Shown one piece after another: positions 11,439 through 22,255 of a DNA stretch of 64,000 nt. The stretch lies in assembly GCA_034406715.1 (NCBI GenBank), contig CP137877.1:434001-498000 (forward strand), given 5' to 3'. Every line of letters begins with the position of its first letter. Position 1 is the first letter of the stretch. Position numbers and translations under genes: made by a program. A model generated the notes under the pieces. It was given only the letters and a program-made list of their open reading frames with translations. It was not told the origin of the DNA and ran no database searches. Source of the DNA: Rhodotorula mucilaginosa. Taxonomy: Eukaryota; Basidiomycota; Microbotryomycetes; Sporidiobolales; Sporidiobolaceae.

Positions 11439-11948
11439 ATGAGCGGACGGATCCCCATCATGCGCGCCATTATCTTGATCGGCGGAGTATCGGCGCTCGG
11501 CTACGGAATCATGGCAGGTGTGTAGGCCCAGCTTCGGCTTCCCGCCCTCCCAGTCGCTGACGCTCTCCGTGTCCCTTTCTCCTGCGCCCTGCCGTGCCGG
11601 TCCGAACCTTCAAACTCATCTCACTCCCGCGAAACAACTCAACAACACTTCAGCCACCACCCCGACCGAACAACAGTTCTACGACGCCCTCTCGCCCGAC
11701 CTGAAGCGCAAAGTAGACGAAGCCCGAGCCTTGAAAGCCGGCGCGAGGGAAGAGTTGGCCAAAGCGAGTCAGGACAAACTCAACACCATCAGGGTGCGTT
11801 CGGTTTCCCTCCCTCCTCCCCGATACTCCCTTCCGATCCCAGCTCCCGGCACTGATCGAGACTTGACACGCAAACGCAGGAGCAAGCTCGGAGCGAAGCA
11901 CCGGTGTGGGCAGATGCAGCTCCGCAGGACCCCAAAGCAAAGCGATGA
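11439..11948 (+). CDS. CBP4: Cbp4-like mitochondrial complex III assembly factor
   Basis: Small inner-membrane protein of the Cbp4 family, which in yeast acts with Cbp3-Cbp6 in cytochrome b biogenesis and bc1 assembly. Three exons (11439-11517, 11654-about 11793, 11880-11948) encode roughly 96 residues. It begins with a short N-terminal tail and one membrane helix (IPIMRAIILIGGVSALGYGIM). Across intron 1 follows TTPTEQQFYDALSPDLKRKV, the family hallmark, then a charged helix (LKAGAREELAKASQDKL). Across intron 2 it ends with EQARSEAPVWADAA, matching the conserved short C-terminal 'PVW' region. The TTPT-(x)-ALSP signature and length fit Cbp4; other small single-pass assembly factors are less likely. 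It is divergent from POP5 (328 nt apart) and convergent with the kinase gene. Confidence 0.75.
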
Positions 11949-12233
11949 TGGCTCGCTCCCTCCCTCGTTGCGCACCCGGGGTCCGTTCAAACCAACCTTG
12001 CCGACTCTGCACCTGCACCCTTTTCGAGCTGACGCGCGAGCTTTGCGAAACAGCTATTCTTCTCGCGCATGCATTCTGTACCTATTAGACCGTTAGACCG
12101 CACAGCTGTATTAACATCGCCACTTCACTCTCTCTTCCGAGGAATGCCGTACACTTGGAGACGCAAACTCGCGACGGGTCTATGTGCAAGCGCGCATGTT
12201 GCGCGGTACATTATCTTCACCAGGTGTCCTACG

Positions 12234-15200
12234 CTACGCGCTGACCTGCAGCGGTGCCATCGTCCTCACTTGGTCCGGGGCTGACCTCGATTCATCATGC
12301 ACCGCGCCCTCGCTGACCAATTCGACTCCCACGTCCACCTGACCACTAACCACTCGACCCAACCCCTCACTGACGAGGTGGAGCCATTCCCCCATCTGCA
12401 ACAAAGTCGACTCGAGTTCGTCTTGAACTGATGCGCGAGACGAGAGGAGCGAGTAGTCGAGCGGCTTCAACAACGGCAACGACAAGCCGGAGGATGATGA
12501 TGCGCCGTCGCCACTCCTCGATCTGGGAGCGAGAGGATTGGTGGCTGCTGCCGCCGTCGCTGCTGTTGCTGGCATCGAGATGGAGTTGGCGGACGGAGGA
12601 ATTCCCGACGAGGTCGATAATGGCGATGTCCCGCCACCACCAGGGACGACCACAAAGTCCCCCACTGGCGGAAACGGATAGCCGATCGCGCTCGCTTGTT
12701 GACCCGGTCCAGCGACGAGACCCGCCCCCGCCAGAGGAGGGGCGGGAGGAGCCGCCAACGGCGTCTGTTCTGGATCTGAAGCACCGACGAAAGGACCTCC
12801 AAGCTGGCCCGTCGTCGTCGTCGTCGCATAGCCGCCGGTGGAGGTACTGGAGGAGGAGGAGAGGCTAACCCCGAGCAAAGTCGACGAGGAAGAAACGTTT
12901 CTCAGACGAGGTCGCGGCGGCGGTCCTCGTTCTCGCTCGGGGCTGGTCGTCCCTTCGGCGACAGAAGGCAATGTCGGTGCGGTATGCGATTGCGAGAGAC
13001 GGGGACGATGGCCCGCTGCTGCTGTCGACCGCGGCGAAGAATGCTGCTGCTGCTGCTGCTGCTGCTGCCTCGAATAGACACTCGCAGAAGCCAGGGGATC
13101 TCCGCCGCCGCTTCCTCCTCGATCATGACCTTCCGGGTACCCCCCGACCGTTGCGCTACCTGCACTCTTCGGACTGGAAGTCGTAGAGTGTGGATGCGAA
13201 GGAAAGTATTGCCCGGACGGGATCCGGCGATGCGCATTGGCGGCCCGGATCGAGCGAGGCGAGCCGTTGAGTGGATTGACGGCGGCGGCGGCGGCGGAAA
13301 GAGGCGTAGCAGGAACGGCCGCCGAGGCGGGGGAGGAACTCGTATTCGGCGTGGGGAACGCTTCGGTCGTCGAAATCTGCGGTGCAAGCGCCATCGGGGA
13401 ATGAATTCAGCATTCGTTTATTCTTCTTCTTTGCCTATGTCCACCTTCCGCGCGAGAAACGCTTTCCCTCACTCACCTGCAAAGCTTGTCGTTTCGTCGC
13501 CTCGCTCGCACTCCTCAACCTGCCATGCGGAGCCGCCCCAATCCCGTTTCCGCCGCCGCTACCACCGCCGCCGCCACCGGAGTCAGGCGGTCCAGGGAAC
13601 GTCGGCCCCGCCGCTGCTCTGAGATGAGGTCTCTGCCCCTCCACCGAGGCGGGGTTACTCCATCCCCGATCTCGCAATGCTGTACCGCCGCCGCTGCCAC
13701 CCGTCGCGGCTGCTGCTGCTGCTGCTCCGAAGGGACGATTCAGATCGCGAGCGACAGCGATCGCCGCGCCTGCGCCGCCGGTGCTGGACGAGGGGCCCGA
13801 AAACCCACTGGCCGAGAAATCCCGCGACGAGGAACCGCTCGTGCGAGTTCGATGGCCCATCGCTAACCGCATCGGTTGCTGTTGTTGAGTGGGTTCCGTC
13901 GTCCTCCGCGGTAAGCCCGGACCAAGAGGTGGATACGGCGCCGGCGCTGCCCCCGAAGGTGGTGTCGATGCCGACAAGGACGACGGCGAGGGCGACGCAG
14001 CCGCGACCCCCGGTGCTGCCACTCGAGGGAGTCCTTGTCCGAGCGGGGGATACGGCGCAAAGGCATCGATTGGAGGGTCGTGAGGAGCTCGGGAAGGGGC
14101 GGTATCGGCTCGTCGACGAGAAGGGCCGACAGGCGGTGGACCGGACATGACCGTCACGTTGGCATTCGCCGCCGGAGAAATGGCGGCTGCAGCGCCGAAG
14201 GGACGATTCAGCTGCCCCGAGGCGGAGGACGAAGGGGGCCCAAGCGACGGCAGCGACGGCGAGTTCGCAACGGGGTATTGTTGTTGTTGCGGGTGCGCAG
14301 GAAACACGAAGGCAGACCCGCCGCCACCCAGGGCAGAACCCGCCGCCGCCGCCTCTGCGAAAGTCGTCTCCGTCGGCGTCTGCGAACCCGATCTCGAATG
14401 CGCCGTCTGCTGCTGCTGCTGCTGCTGCTGACGCTGCTCCAGCTGTACCGCCGATCCCGAACCGGACCCAAACGCGAACCCCGACCCCGACCCGGCGCCG
14501 AAACTGCCCGTCCCGCCTTGTCCGAAACCCCAACCGAATCGAGGTGCTGCTGCCGGTTGTGAAGAAGAAGAGGATGGTCCAGCCTGGAAGGGAGGATACT
14601 GGTCGTCGTCGCGGATCATCAAGGGGGACATCAAATCTTCTGCGGCGCCGAGAGCTCCGCCGAATCCGAATGCGGACGTCGAGGAGGGCAGGCCGAATGA
14701 TGATGCGGATCCGCCAAAGCCGTATCCGGAATAGTTGTCGGCAGACACAAACGCAGAGGACGCGGCTCCGCCGAACCCAAAGCCAGAAGTGGCCGCTTCG
14801 GACGACCAAGCATACTGAGATGCGTCAAACCCCCCGGCCGAAGAGTTGGCGGTATAATCGTTATCGTCGAGGTCGTCGAAAGAGGGGAGCGAGATGGTCG
14901 GTTTGACGGTGTTGACGGGGCCCGAGGGGAGCGTGATGGTCGTCCCGCCGAAGTTGCTGGAGGGTTGAGCGTACGGGTTCGATTCCTCGTCAAAGAGTCG
15001 CAGGAGGGGGTGGTTTCGAGGAGAGACCACTGCGGGCGAGGAGGTGGCCGGTCAGTATACCAGCATCAGTCGAACGAGACAAGGCGAAGGGCTCACCTTT
15101 CGGTGGTCGCGTGTGCGACTGGGCGGCTTTCTCGTCCAACATCCGCACGGGTTCGTCCCCGAGCGGTTCGAGTTTGCCCAACCCGATCCGGCTCGCAAAG

Positions 15201-16261
15201 TCGGCCTCGTCGAGGTCGAAATCCCACTGATCCTCGACGAGGTCGAACGTGTCTTCGCGGGCGTACTCGTCCCCGCCCCCCGGGGCGACACCGACGATCG
15301 ACATCCGTTGACCTCCAGACTGGATCCATTGGACGTAGCGGACGATGAGTTCGCGCAAGAGGGCCATGGGCAGTTTCGAGGCGGATTTGATCCATTTCGA
15401 GCGCATCAAGTCGTCTGCGGTCGGGCGGACGGTCGGGTCGATCTGCAAGCACTGGGCGAGGAACTCGCGCATCGGGGTCGAGAAGGGACCGGGGGTGAGG
15501 GTGTCTTTGTCCGAGTCGTCGTCGTCGTCGTCGTCGGGGAGGGTCGGCGGGTCTGAGCGGGGGATGAGGGCGCAGGCACGGAGGGGTTCGATGCCAAAGT
15601 GAGGCGGGTTGCCGGTGGCCATTTCAAAGAGGGTGATGCCGAGGGACCAGATGTCGGCTTTCGTGTCGTACATCTTGCCGTCGGTGATGACCTCGGGGGC
15701 CATCCAGAGGGGCGTCCCGGTGAACGTGGACCGTTTCGAGTTGGCCTGGAGGTGGGCGGCGACTCCGAAATCGGCGAGGAGGATCTTGCCGGTCTGGGTC
15801 AAGAGGATGTTGGCGGCTTTGACGTCGCGGTGGATGATGTCTTGGCGGTGCAAGAAGGCGAGGGCGACGAGGACCTCGCGGACGATCAAGCTGGCGTACT
15901 TTTCGTGGATCGGACCGCTCTTCATGAGGGTGCGGATGCTACCGCCGCTGGCAAAGTCCATGGCGATCCACAACTCGTGGCCGTGCAAGTGGCAGCCGTG
16001 GTAGAGTGTGATGTTGTGCCTCGCGGCGTCGCGGAGTTCAGACAAGAGGGCGACCTCGCGCTGGATCTCGGAGATGTCGTCGTCCGGGGTGTCGAGGTCG
16101 ATGATCTTGAGGGCGACGACTTGGCCGGTCGGGTTGTGCACGGCCTTGTAGACTCCGCCGTACGCGCCGCGTCCGACCATCTCCTTCTTGGAGTAGAGGG
16201 CGGTGACGGGGCCGATGTGCGGCTGCCGGCGCTGCGCAGCGAGGATCGCAGACTCGCTCAT
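12234..16261 (-). CDS. STE20-family germinal-centre kinase (GCK-III / Nak1-Kic1-like) with polyQ tail
   Basis: Three exons (16261-15097, 15029-13477, 13376-12234) total 3861 nt and 1286 residues, all in phase. The N-terminal kinase domain is complete: GRGAYGG loop (30-36), Lys52, HRD 144-146, DFG 164-166, GTPLWMAPE to about residue 190. It is closest in style to fungal Nak1/Kic1/Don3 kinases of MOR/RAM-type polarity and septation pathways (family-based inference). An Asp-rich loop (seven Asp) interrupts the C-lobe. Downstream are about 900 residues of Ser/Gly/Ala/Pro-rich disorder with two runs of eight Gln, each encoded by pure CAG, and repeated RPFGAAAA motifs. The last about 75 residues (SRASVQDELESTLLQMGEWL and on) look helical and may bind a partner. 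It is divergent from the FAM72-like gene, with 67 nt between starts. Confidence 0.9.
13042..13066. repeat. (CAG)8 tract encoding polyglutamine
   Basis: Eight uninterrupted CAG codons (CTG on the plus strand) in the last coding exon of the STE20-like kinase, encoding eight Gln after SVYSR. Pure triplets without CAA interruption are prone to length change. Confidence 0.9.
14407..14430. repeat. Second (CAG)8 tract encoding polyglutamine
   Basis: A second run of eight pure CAG codons, in the middle exon of the same kinase, encodes eight Gln preceded by an interrupted Gln stretch (LEQR). Both tracts lie in disordered tail, outside the kinase domain. Confidence 0.9.
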
Positions 16262-16328
16262 CTTTGCAGTCTAGCCTTTGCGTCCATCCAGTGGCACGCA
16301 CGCAGCGTCGAGCGTCGAGAGAGCTCGA

Positions 16329-19033
16329 ATGGGACAAGTCAGAGATGGGCGCCACGAAGAGCCGAAAGCCGCGAAAGCCGACCTCTCACTCGTCCAAGCC
16401 CAACCGCTGATGAGTGAACGAGGCGAGCGAGAGGGAGAGCACCAGCTGGTCGAGGATACAGGCTGGCTCGACCTGGACGCAGCAGAAGCCTCGGCGGACG
16501 ACTTTGCGTGGCGCGACCGAGAGTTGCCCACCATCTGGAGGGTGACACACGCGACGCTCCCTCTCGCCCTACACCGCACGCCAGACTGTACTGACACCCA
16601 CTACCCTCTAGAACGACCCCCTCTCGGTCCCGCGCACTTCGGCTCTCCCTCGCGGAGGTGTGCGCACCGTCAGCCGTCCTCCAACTCGAGTCGCAGTCGC
16701 ACCCGGTCAAGTCGACCGTACAGCGCCGACGGTACCGAGAGACTACTCGCAGCCGCCAGAGCATAGCCGCGTACCGGTCAGTCTCGCGTGGGCAATCAGA
16801 AGGGCTGAGGTGGCTGCTCGCCCTGAGGGACGTCAAGAAGACGACTCTGCCAGCGACAACGAAGGCGACAGCCAGGACGAACAAGACTCGGCTACAACTC
16901 GTCCAGACGGCCCGACCATCATGGACCAACTCGTACGCGACGCCGCCTCGTTCTTTGCCACCGCGAGGCGATCACGTCCTCCTCCCGAAGCCTCCTCCTT
17001 CTCCTCCTCCTCCGAGTCGCAACCTCGACCCCGTGCTCGTGCTCGCGGAGGAGCAAGTGCACCGCAAGTCCGTCTCGAACAAGAAGAAGAAGAAGAAGAA
17101 GAAGAAGCCGTCAATTGGACACACTCGGCTCCTCCCCCACGCAGAAGGCGGACGAGGGAAGAAACCAACGCCATGATGGGAGCCGCGTTGAGGAGCAAGA
17201 AACCCGTCTACTTGCTCTACTGCGGTAACGACGGCTCGTCGACTCTCATCGACGACGACGACGACGAGGAGGAGGCTGGCGGCGGCGGTGGGTCGTCAAG
17301 GGAGGGACGTCTCCCGACTGGCTTCCACCCCGGCGCTGCCGCAGCGGGAACAAGGGGATGCGGCGCCCTCGTGTGCGCTCGCGCCCTCCTCGACGGAGTC
17401 CCCAACATGATCTTTCGCGATTCCTCCTCCTCCTCCTCCAATCCCGATCCGGAACCGGTATTGGAATCGGAATCGGGGCCAGCAGACATGGCCGCGGAGG
17501 CGGCGCCCCCCGCGGAAGAACGAGCGGCTTCGAGCGATCTGCCCCCACGAGCGGATAGGGTCGCCGATCTCTTTGAAGGCGATGGAGTCGGTGAACGGGT
17601 AGGACGGAGAGGGTGGAAGAAATGTAGAGGGTGCGTGACGCGCGATGTCGCTTGTACGCGGTGGTGAGTCCTTTCTCTCCCCTTTCTCTTTCTCTCCCCC
17701 CACGAGGCACCTCATCATCATCAGCATCTTGTCCTAACGTGCTCTCTGTACTCAGCGGCAACGTCCTCGGCTACCGCCTCCTCCGACCTTGCGTCAGCTG
17801 TTCCATCTCTCGTCCCACTTACACCACCTACGCTTCTGTCGTCACCAACAACGACCCCTCTTCTCGCGGTGGTGAACCGCGCGGGACTCTTTCCGCTGGA
17901 GGCGTCACGGGCGGAGGCGTCGTCGACGGCTTGTTGTTCCATTTCAAACTCGCAGCTGTTACGCCCGTACGGCGCCGGATTGGGATCCCCCCTGCGGAGG
18001 AATTGCCGCCGCTGCGGTCAAACTGGTTGGATACTACTGCGGTGACGCTGCCCTCGCCGACGACGACTTCGGAGGCGGGAGCCGCGCGCGGGGGAGAGGC
18101 GGCGCAGCAGCAGCAGAGTGGCGGTAGCGGGAGGAGCAGGTCTGCGTTGCCGGCGCGATTGAGGGAGAAGCCGGCGCGAGTTGGCGACAAGATGACCTGG
18201 AAACACATACCGACCGCACAGGTGAGTTGTCTCCGGAGTGCTTTCTTTCTCTGTCCTTCCCCCGCACCAATCTCTGCCACGGGAGACGCTGACTCTTCAG
18301 ATCATCCGGTTGAATCATCCGGTCGAATTATTGAACGACAGCGCGATTTCATGTCTGGCCTGGTTGGCGAACCGAGCGATTGGATCTCTCCGTCGAGCGA
18401 GACTTGGTGGCTCGACCACGCCATCGTCAAGCACTCGCGGAAGCGCAGCGCGGGCGCCGCTTTCACCGAACCGTACGCACCTTCCTCTCGACGCGTGCTC
18501 CTGTCCACCAGAGATTGGCTAACCTTCGCTCGAACGCCTCTTTCGTGCGCGCGCGCAGGAATCGCACCTTCAATCCCGATTCTCTTTCTTCCGCCCGTAC
18601 GACGGTCGACGCCAACGGTGGCGTCTCTCGCACCTCTCCCGTCAATTCCCCTCTGCGCTCGTCCCTCTCGCGTTCTCACGCGATCCGCGTCCGCGTCCCG
18701 CTCAGTAACCCCCATCCGGCTTCAGCGCTGGCCACCTCCTCCTCCTCCGGCGGCAACAGCGGGGGAAGAGCCCGGCAACAACAAGGAGGAGGAAACGAGT
18801 CTGCCACGGCTTCGTATGACCGCTACCGAAACGACGCGAGCGACTTTGCTCGCCGCGTTCGGCAGAGGTATGCGGATCCGAGCGCGAGCGATTCGGCCGT
18901 GGTGACGAGCCTCGAACGGGCGGGGTACGGGAGCGGGTTCGCGGCGGAGGATGAAGAAGAGGACGACGATCGCGGTGGTGCTCCATGCTCTAATTGCGCG
19001 CACGCGAGGGGCCGGGAGGTGGTTGGCCGATGA
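16329..19033 (+). CDS. FAM72-like protein with long disordered regions
   Basis: The identifying block spans an intron at about 17666-17757: KKCRGCVTRDVACTR joins to CGNVLGYRLLRPC. This is the Cys-rich core of FAM72 (small conserved proteins, human FAM72A binds the uracil glycosylase UNG2). An upstream block KPVYLLYCGNDGSSTLI matches the N-terminal strand, and GVVDGLLFHFKL and MTWKHIP follow where the family has its GHFWMFH region. Proposed exons: 16329 (or Met at 16410) to a GTGACA donor after TIWR; NDPLSV onward to 17665; 17758-18220; about 18342-18472 (RDFMSGLVGEPSDW...); 18560-19033. The last two joins keep frame but rest on weak acceptors. Family members are usually about 150 residues; here the core is embedded in roughly 700 residues of Ser/Glu/Arg-rich disorder. 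Stop is TGA at 19031-19033. Confidence 0.68.
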
Positions 19034-19317
19034 GGACGAGGACGATAGGCACTTTCCACGTGTACTTTTTGTTGCTGTTGATACATTTTTGTCCTGCACA
19101 TTACGACCTTCTCATGTAACGTCCTTTGAACGAGTTATGTCGCACTGTCGCGGGGCTCTCAACTCAGCGAGCGCAGAGAGGAAAGAGGCTGCGTCGCTGG
19201 AAAGGGTTTCTGCTACTCTTCAGCCCTTAGAGAGTCCGGTCGGAGAGGCAAAGATCCTGATTGCAAGCGAAAAAAGCGCACAAGAGCACAAACGGAGGCG
19301 AGGCAAAGTCAGAAACG

Positions 19318-20563
19318 CTACAAGCTGATTCCCCATTTCGCCAAGGCATCCGCCAAAGCGTCGTCCGACCACGTCGCCGTTTGGAGGTACTTGAAAGTGC
19401 ATTGAGGCGCGTCCACCATCGTCTCAACGGCTTGCTGCAACTTGCCGAGCGCGTCCGAAGCGAGATCGTCGGCTGCAGACGACTGAGATTCGCTGATCGC
19501 TGACGGTTGGAACAGCGTAAACGTGAACGACTCGAGGCGAGGAAGATGGCTCCGAACGCCGGGGTGGTCAGCTTCGAGATCGTCAATGTCGATATTGTGC
19601 TGCAGGAGATGGACACGCTGGATGGATGACGGCAGGCTATAGATTATCGACACGAGATTTTCGCCCTGTGTCTCCGAGAGAACGAGAGTCTTGAGCCGAC
19701 GGAATTGGTAGAGCGTGTCACCGATAAGCTTTGACGACATGTAGCAATTGTCAACGACCAACTGGCGCGGATCGAGATCGTTCAGGTCTCCTCTCGTGCC
19801 GATACCAACGCTGCGTAGGAACACCACCGTCTTGCTCGAGACGGGAAGTGACCCGAAGTAACCCCAAGGTCCGCCAAAATCGCCGTCGTTGATGTAGAGC
19901 ACGCGAGGTGCTGCGGTAGCAGTCGTATATCAGCCTTAATGAGCTTAAGAGTCTCCCAAATACTGGTCCGGTTGCACACTTACGAGGCCAGTCGGCGATG
20001 TCCAGTTTCGTGACCGGTGGTTTGAGCCACAACGTGTCGATGACCTGGCTATAGGCTTCCATCATTGGGCATAGTGCCCAGTAGCTTTCGAGTGTTCCGC
20101 GGGTCTCGGATTCCACGACGTGGGCCACCGCCACTGCTTCGCGTGCTTGTGCATGGGCTGTCGTGCCGTCGTCATCCGGCCCGGCAGGTCCTTCGACCAA
20201 ACACGTGGCCCCAAAGTATTGTCGGTGGATGGTGTAGGAGACCGATTCTGTTGCAGGCTCTTCCAGTTTGTGGGGGTCTTCTGGCAAGCGAGTCAAGTCG
20301 AGGTAGAGACGGCGAAGCGGGTGGTCGCGGCCGAAGCCCGCCTCGAGGCGCGTCTTGAGGCGTTCGTGCTCGTCCGGTCGCGCTTGATAGGTGTATAGGA
20401 ATTGGTCGTGCAAGCGTTCCTGTGCCCACGGCGTGAGGGAGCGGTGCACGAGCGAGGCGTTGATGAAGAACTCGACGCGTTCGTGAAGGCGGTCGATCGC
20501 AAGCGGAGGCGCAGCGAGCTCCAAAACGCGCAGTTCAAGTTCGAGCGGAAGTCTGTAGGGCAT
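19318..20563 (-). CDS. F-box-like family protein, copy A1 (intact)
   Basis: Member of a four-copy family in this window, no known function. The start at 20563 (MPYRLPLELEL) matches the start of the paralogs; an in-frame Met at 20590 is possible. The N-terminus reads LPLELELRVLELAAPPLAID then FFINASLVHRSLTPWAQERLHDQFLYTY. This has the LP-x-EL start and W-plus-Leu pattern of a degenerate F-box, suggesting an SCF ubiquitin-ligase adaptor (inference). Exon 1 ends at a GTAAGT after DWP; exon 2 resumes PRVLYINDGDFGGPWGYFGS about 75 nt later. The C-terminal half has spaced Leu-rich segments (LKTLVLSET, IQRVHLLQH, LPRLESFTF) like a degenerate LRR sheet, ending VDAPQCTFKYLQT and stop at 19318-19320. 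It is tandem with the upstream frameshifted copy A2. Confidence 0.8.
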
Positions 20564-20749
20564 CTTGGACGGTAAGTTGAGGCGTGGCACAAGGGGAAAG
20601 GGAGCAAAACGCGTTCGTGATGCGAGTGAAGAGGAGGTCGGAGATTCTTTTACAAGGCTACGAGGTCCCGGACCGTAATGTCAGAGGGTACACTCAAGCG
20701 TTTCAGATAAGCTACGGCACTATGGGGAAGCAGGCGGAGAATGAAGGTG

Positions 20750-21950
20750 CTACAGGTCGAAGGTCGCCAGCGCGTCTGCCAACGCTTCGTCGCGCGACTT
20801 TGTTGAGCGCAGGTACTTGAAGGTACATTGAGGAGCGTCCACGACTGATTCGACGATTTGCTGCAGCTCGGCGAGCGCGTCCGGATTCGGAACCTCCGTT
20901 GCGGGTGTCGGAGATCCGCTGTTTGCTGACGATGGGAGCCAAGTGAACGTGAACGATTCGAGATGTGGGAGGACGACCGGAGCGTCCGACAGGTCATTGT
21001 CAGTGTAGATGTATCCATCCAGTACATGTACAGATCGCACGGTTCGCGGCATCGAGGCGAGCGTTGACACCAGGTCGTCGGTTTCAGTCTCGACGAAAAC
21101 CAGAGTTTCGAGGCGACGACAACGATCGAGCAAGTCGGCAGCGGATGCTGAGATCGCCCAGCAATGTCGAGTATCAGGTGGCATATGTCGAGATCTCCAT
21201 CTTCTTCTTCCATGCCGAGACCGGTGTTCCGCAGGAACAGCACTGTCTTGCTTGAGGAGGGGAGCGACCCGAGATAGCCCCAGGTACCGTCAATCTTGCC
21301 GTCGTCGATGTAAAGTATGCGAGGCGCTGCGGGAATCATGCGTTGATCAGCGTCAGGCCTTCAGGAATCCGCCAAGAGCGAACACTTGCCGACGCACGAG
21401 ACAGGTCTTTGATGTTGAGGTCTAGGAACGGCGGTTTAACCCAGAGTGTGTCGATGGTCTGACTGTAGCTCGAGATCATTGCGCACAACTCCCAATATCC
21501 GTCATCTGGATCGTGCTGGGATTGTCTGAAATGAGCCACCGAAATGCAAGGCTGTTCATCGGCGTCCGTGCCGGCTTGTTGCGGATCGGAGACCGCCGGG
21601 TAGACCCGTCCGTACATCGTAGCGGAGACTGAGTCGGCACCAGGCTCTCTCCGCTTGAGGATGTTGGCCGGCAATGCAGTCAAGTCAAGGTAGAGGCGGC
21701 GGAGCGGGCAATCACCGCCGACTGCAGCCTCGAGGCGCGTTTTGAGGCGTGCATGCTCATCCGGTCGCGGCTGATAGGTGTACAAAAATTGGTCGTGCAA
21801 GCGTTCCTGGGCCCAGGTAGTGAAAGAGCGGTGTACGAGCGAGATGTTGATGAAAAAGTCGACGCGTTCGTGCAGGTGGTCGATAGCAAGCGCAGGCGCA
21901 GCGAGTTCGAGGATCGTGAGTTCGAGCTCGAGTGGGAACCTGTAGCGCAT
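20750..21950 (-). pseudogene. F-box-like family protein, copy A2, frameshifted
   Basis: Second copy of the family, same layout: exon 1 from 21950 (MRYRFPLELELTILELAAPA) to a GTGCGT donor after DLS, then an intron to a CCGCAG acceptor, and exon 2 starting PRILYIDDGKIDGTWGYLGS. The reading frame then breaks near 21165: HLILD is followed by out-of-frame sequence, while the family-like CWAISASAADLLDRCRRLETL continues in another frame to the normal ending VDAPQCTFKYLRSTKS...LATFDL and TAG at 20750-20752. The intact paralog B1 reads HLILDNCW here, so loss of a single base from a GACAATTGC-like stretch explains it. No GT-AG pair could remove a one-base offset. Without correction the product has an unrelated C-terminus ending at 20650. 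A sequencing error cannot be excluded. Confidence 0.72.
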
Positions 21951-22255
21951 CGTATGTGCGTCTCGGAGCTGTTTGGCGTGAATGCGGTGAACGGTCGAGG
22001 TGAAAGAGGCGGACACGAAGCAGCGATGGTCTCCCCCGTACGACACACCGACAGGACCCAATCTAGCTAGCTAGACACCCTAAGCAGGAGCTTCTGCGCC
22101 GACTCCCGCAGGAACCTGCTCTTTCAAGCAAATTGGAATCCCTCGCTTCGACTCTTTGTCGCTTCGACAACTCGCCGTCGATCAACGAAACGACACGTCT
22201 TCCACTCGAACACGCCGCTTGAACCGCTCGATTGGAACTTTCGCACCCTTGAAGC

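Noticed and set aside
11143-11442. Open frame of 99 codons upstream of and overlapping the CBP4-like start
   Set aside because: No motif, composition unlike neighbouring genes, and it sits in the divergent promoter between POP5 and the CBP4-like gene.
13515-14809. Several long Arg/Ser-rich frames on both strands over the kinase tail
   Set aside because: Shadows of a high-GC, low-complexity coding exon; the kinase frame is continuous and has the domain.
21120-21200. Cryptic intron as explanation for the frame break in F-box-like copy A2
   Set aside because: The paralog alignment needs only a one-base difference, and no GT-AG pair could remove one base while keeping the conserved residues.
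19318-22061. F-box-like pairs as parts of a mobile element
   Set aside because: No terminal repeats, transposase, reverse transcriptase or target duplications were seen around either pair.
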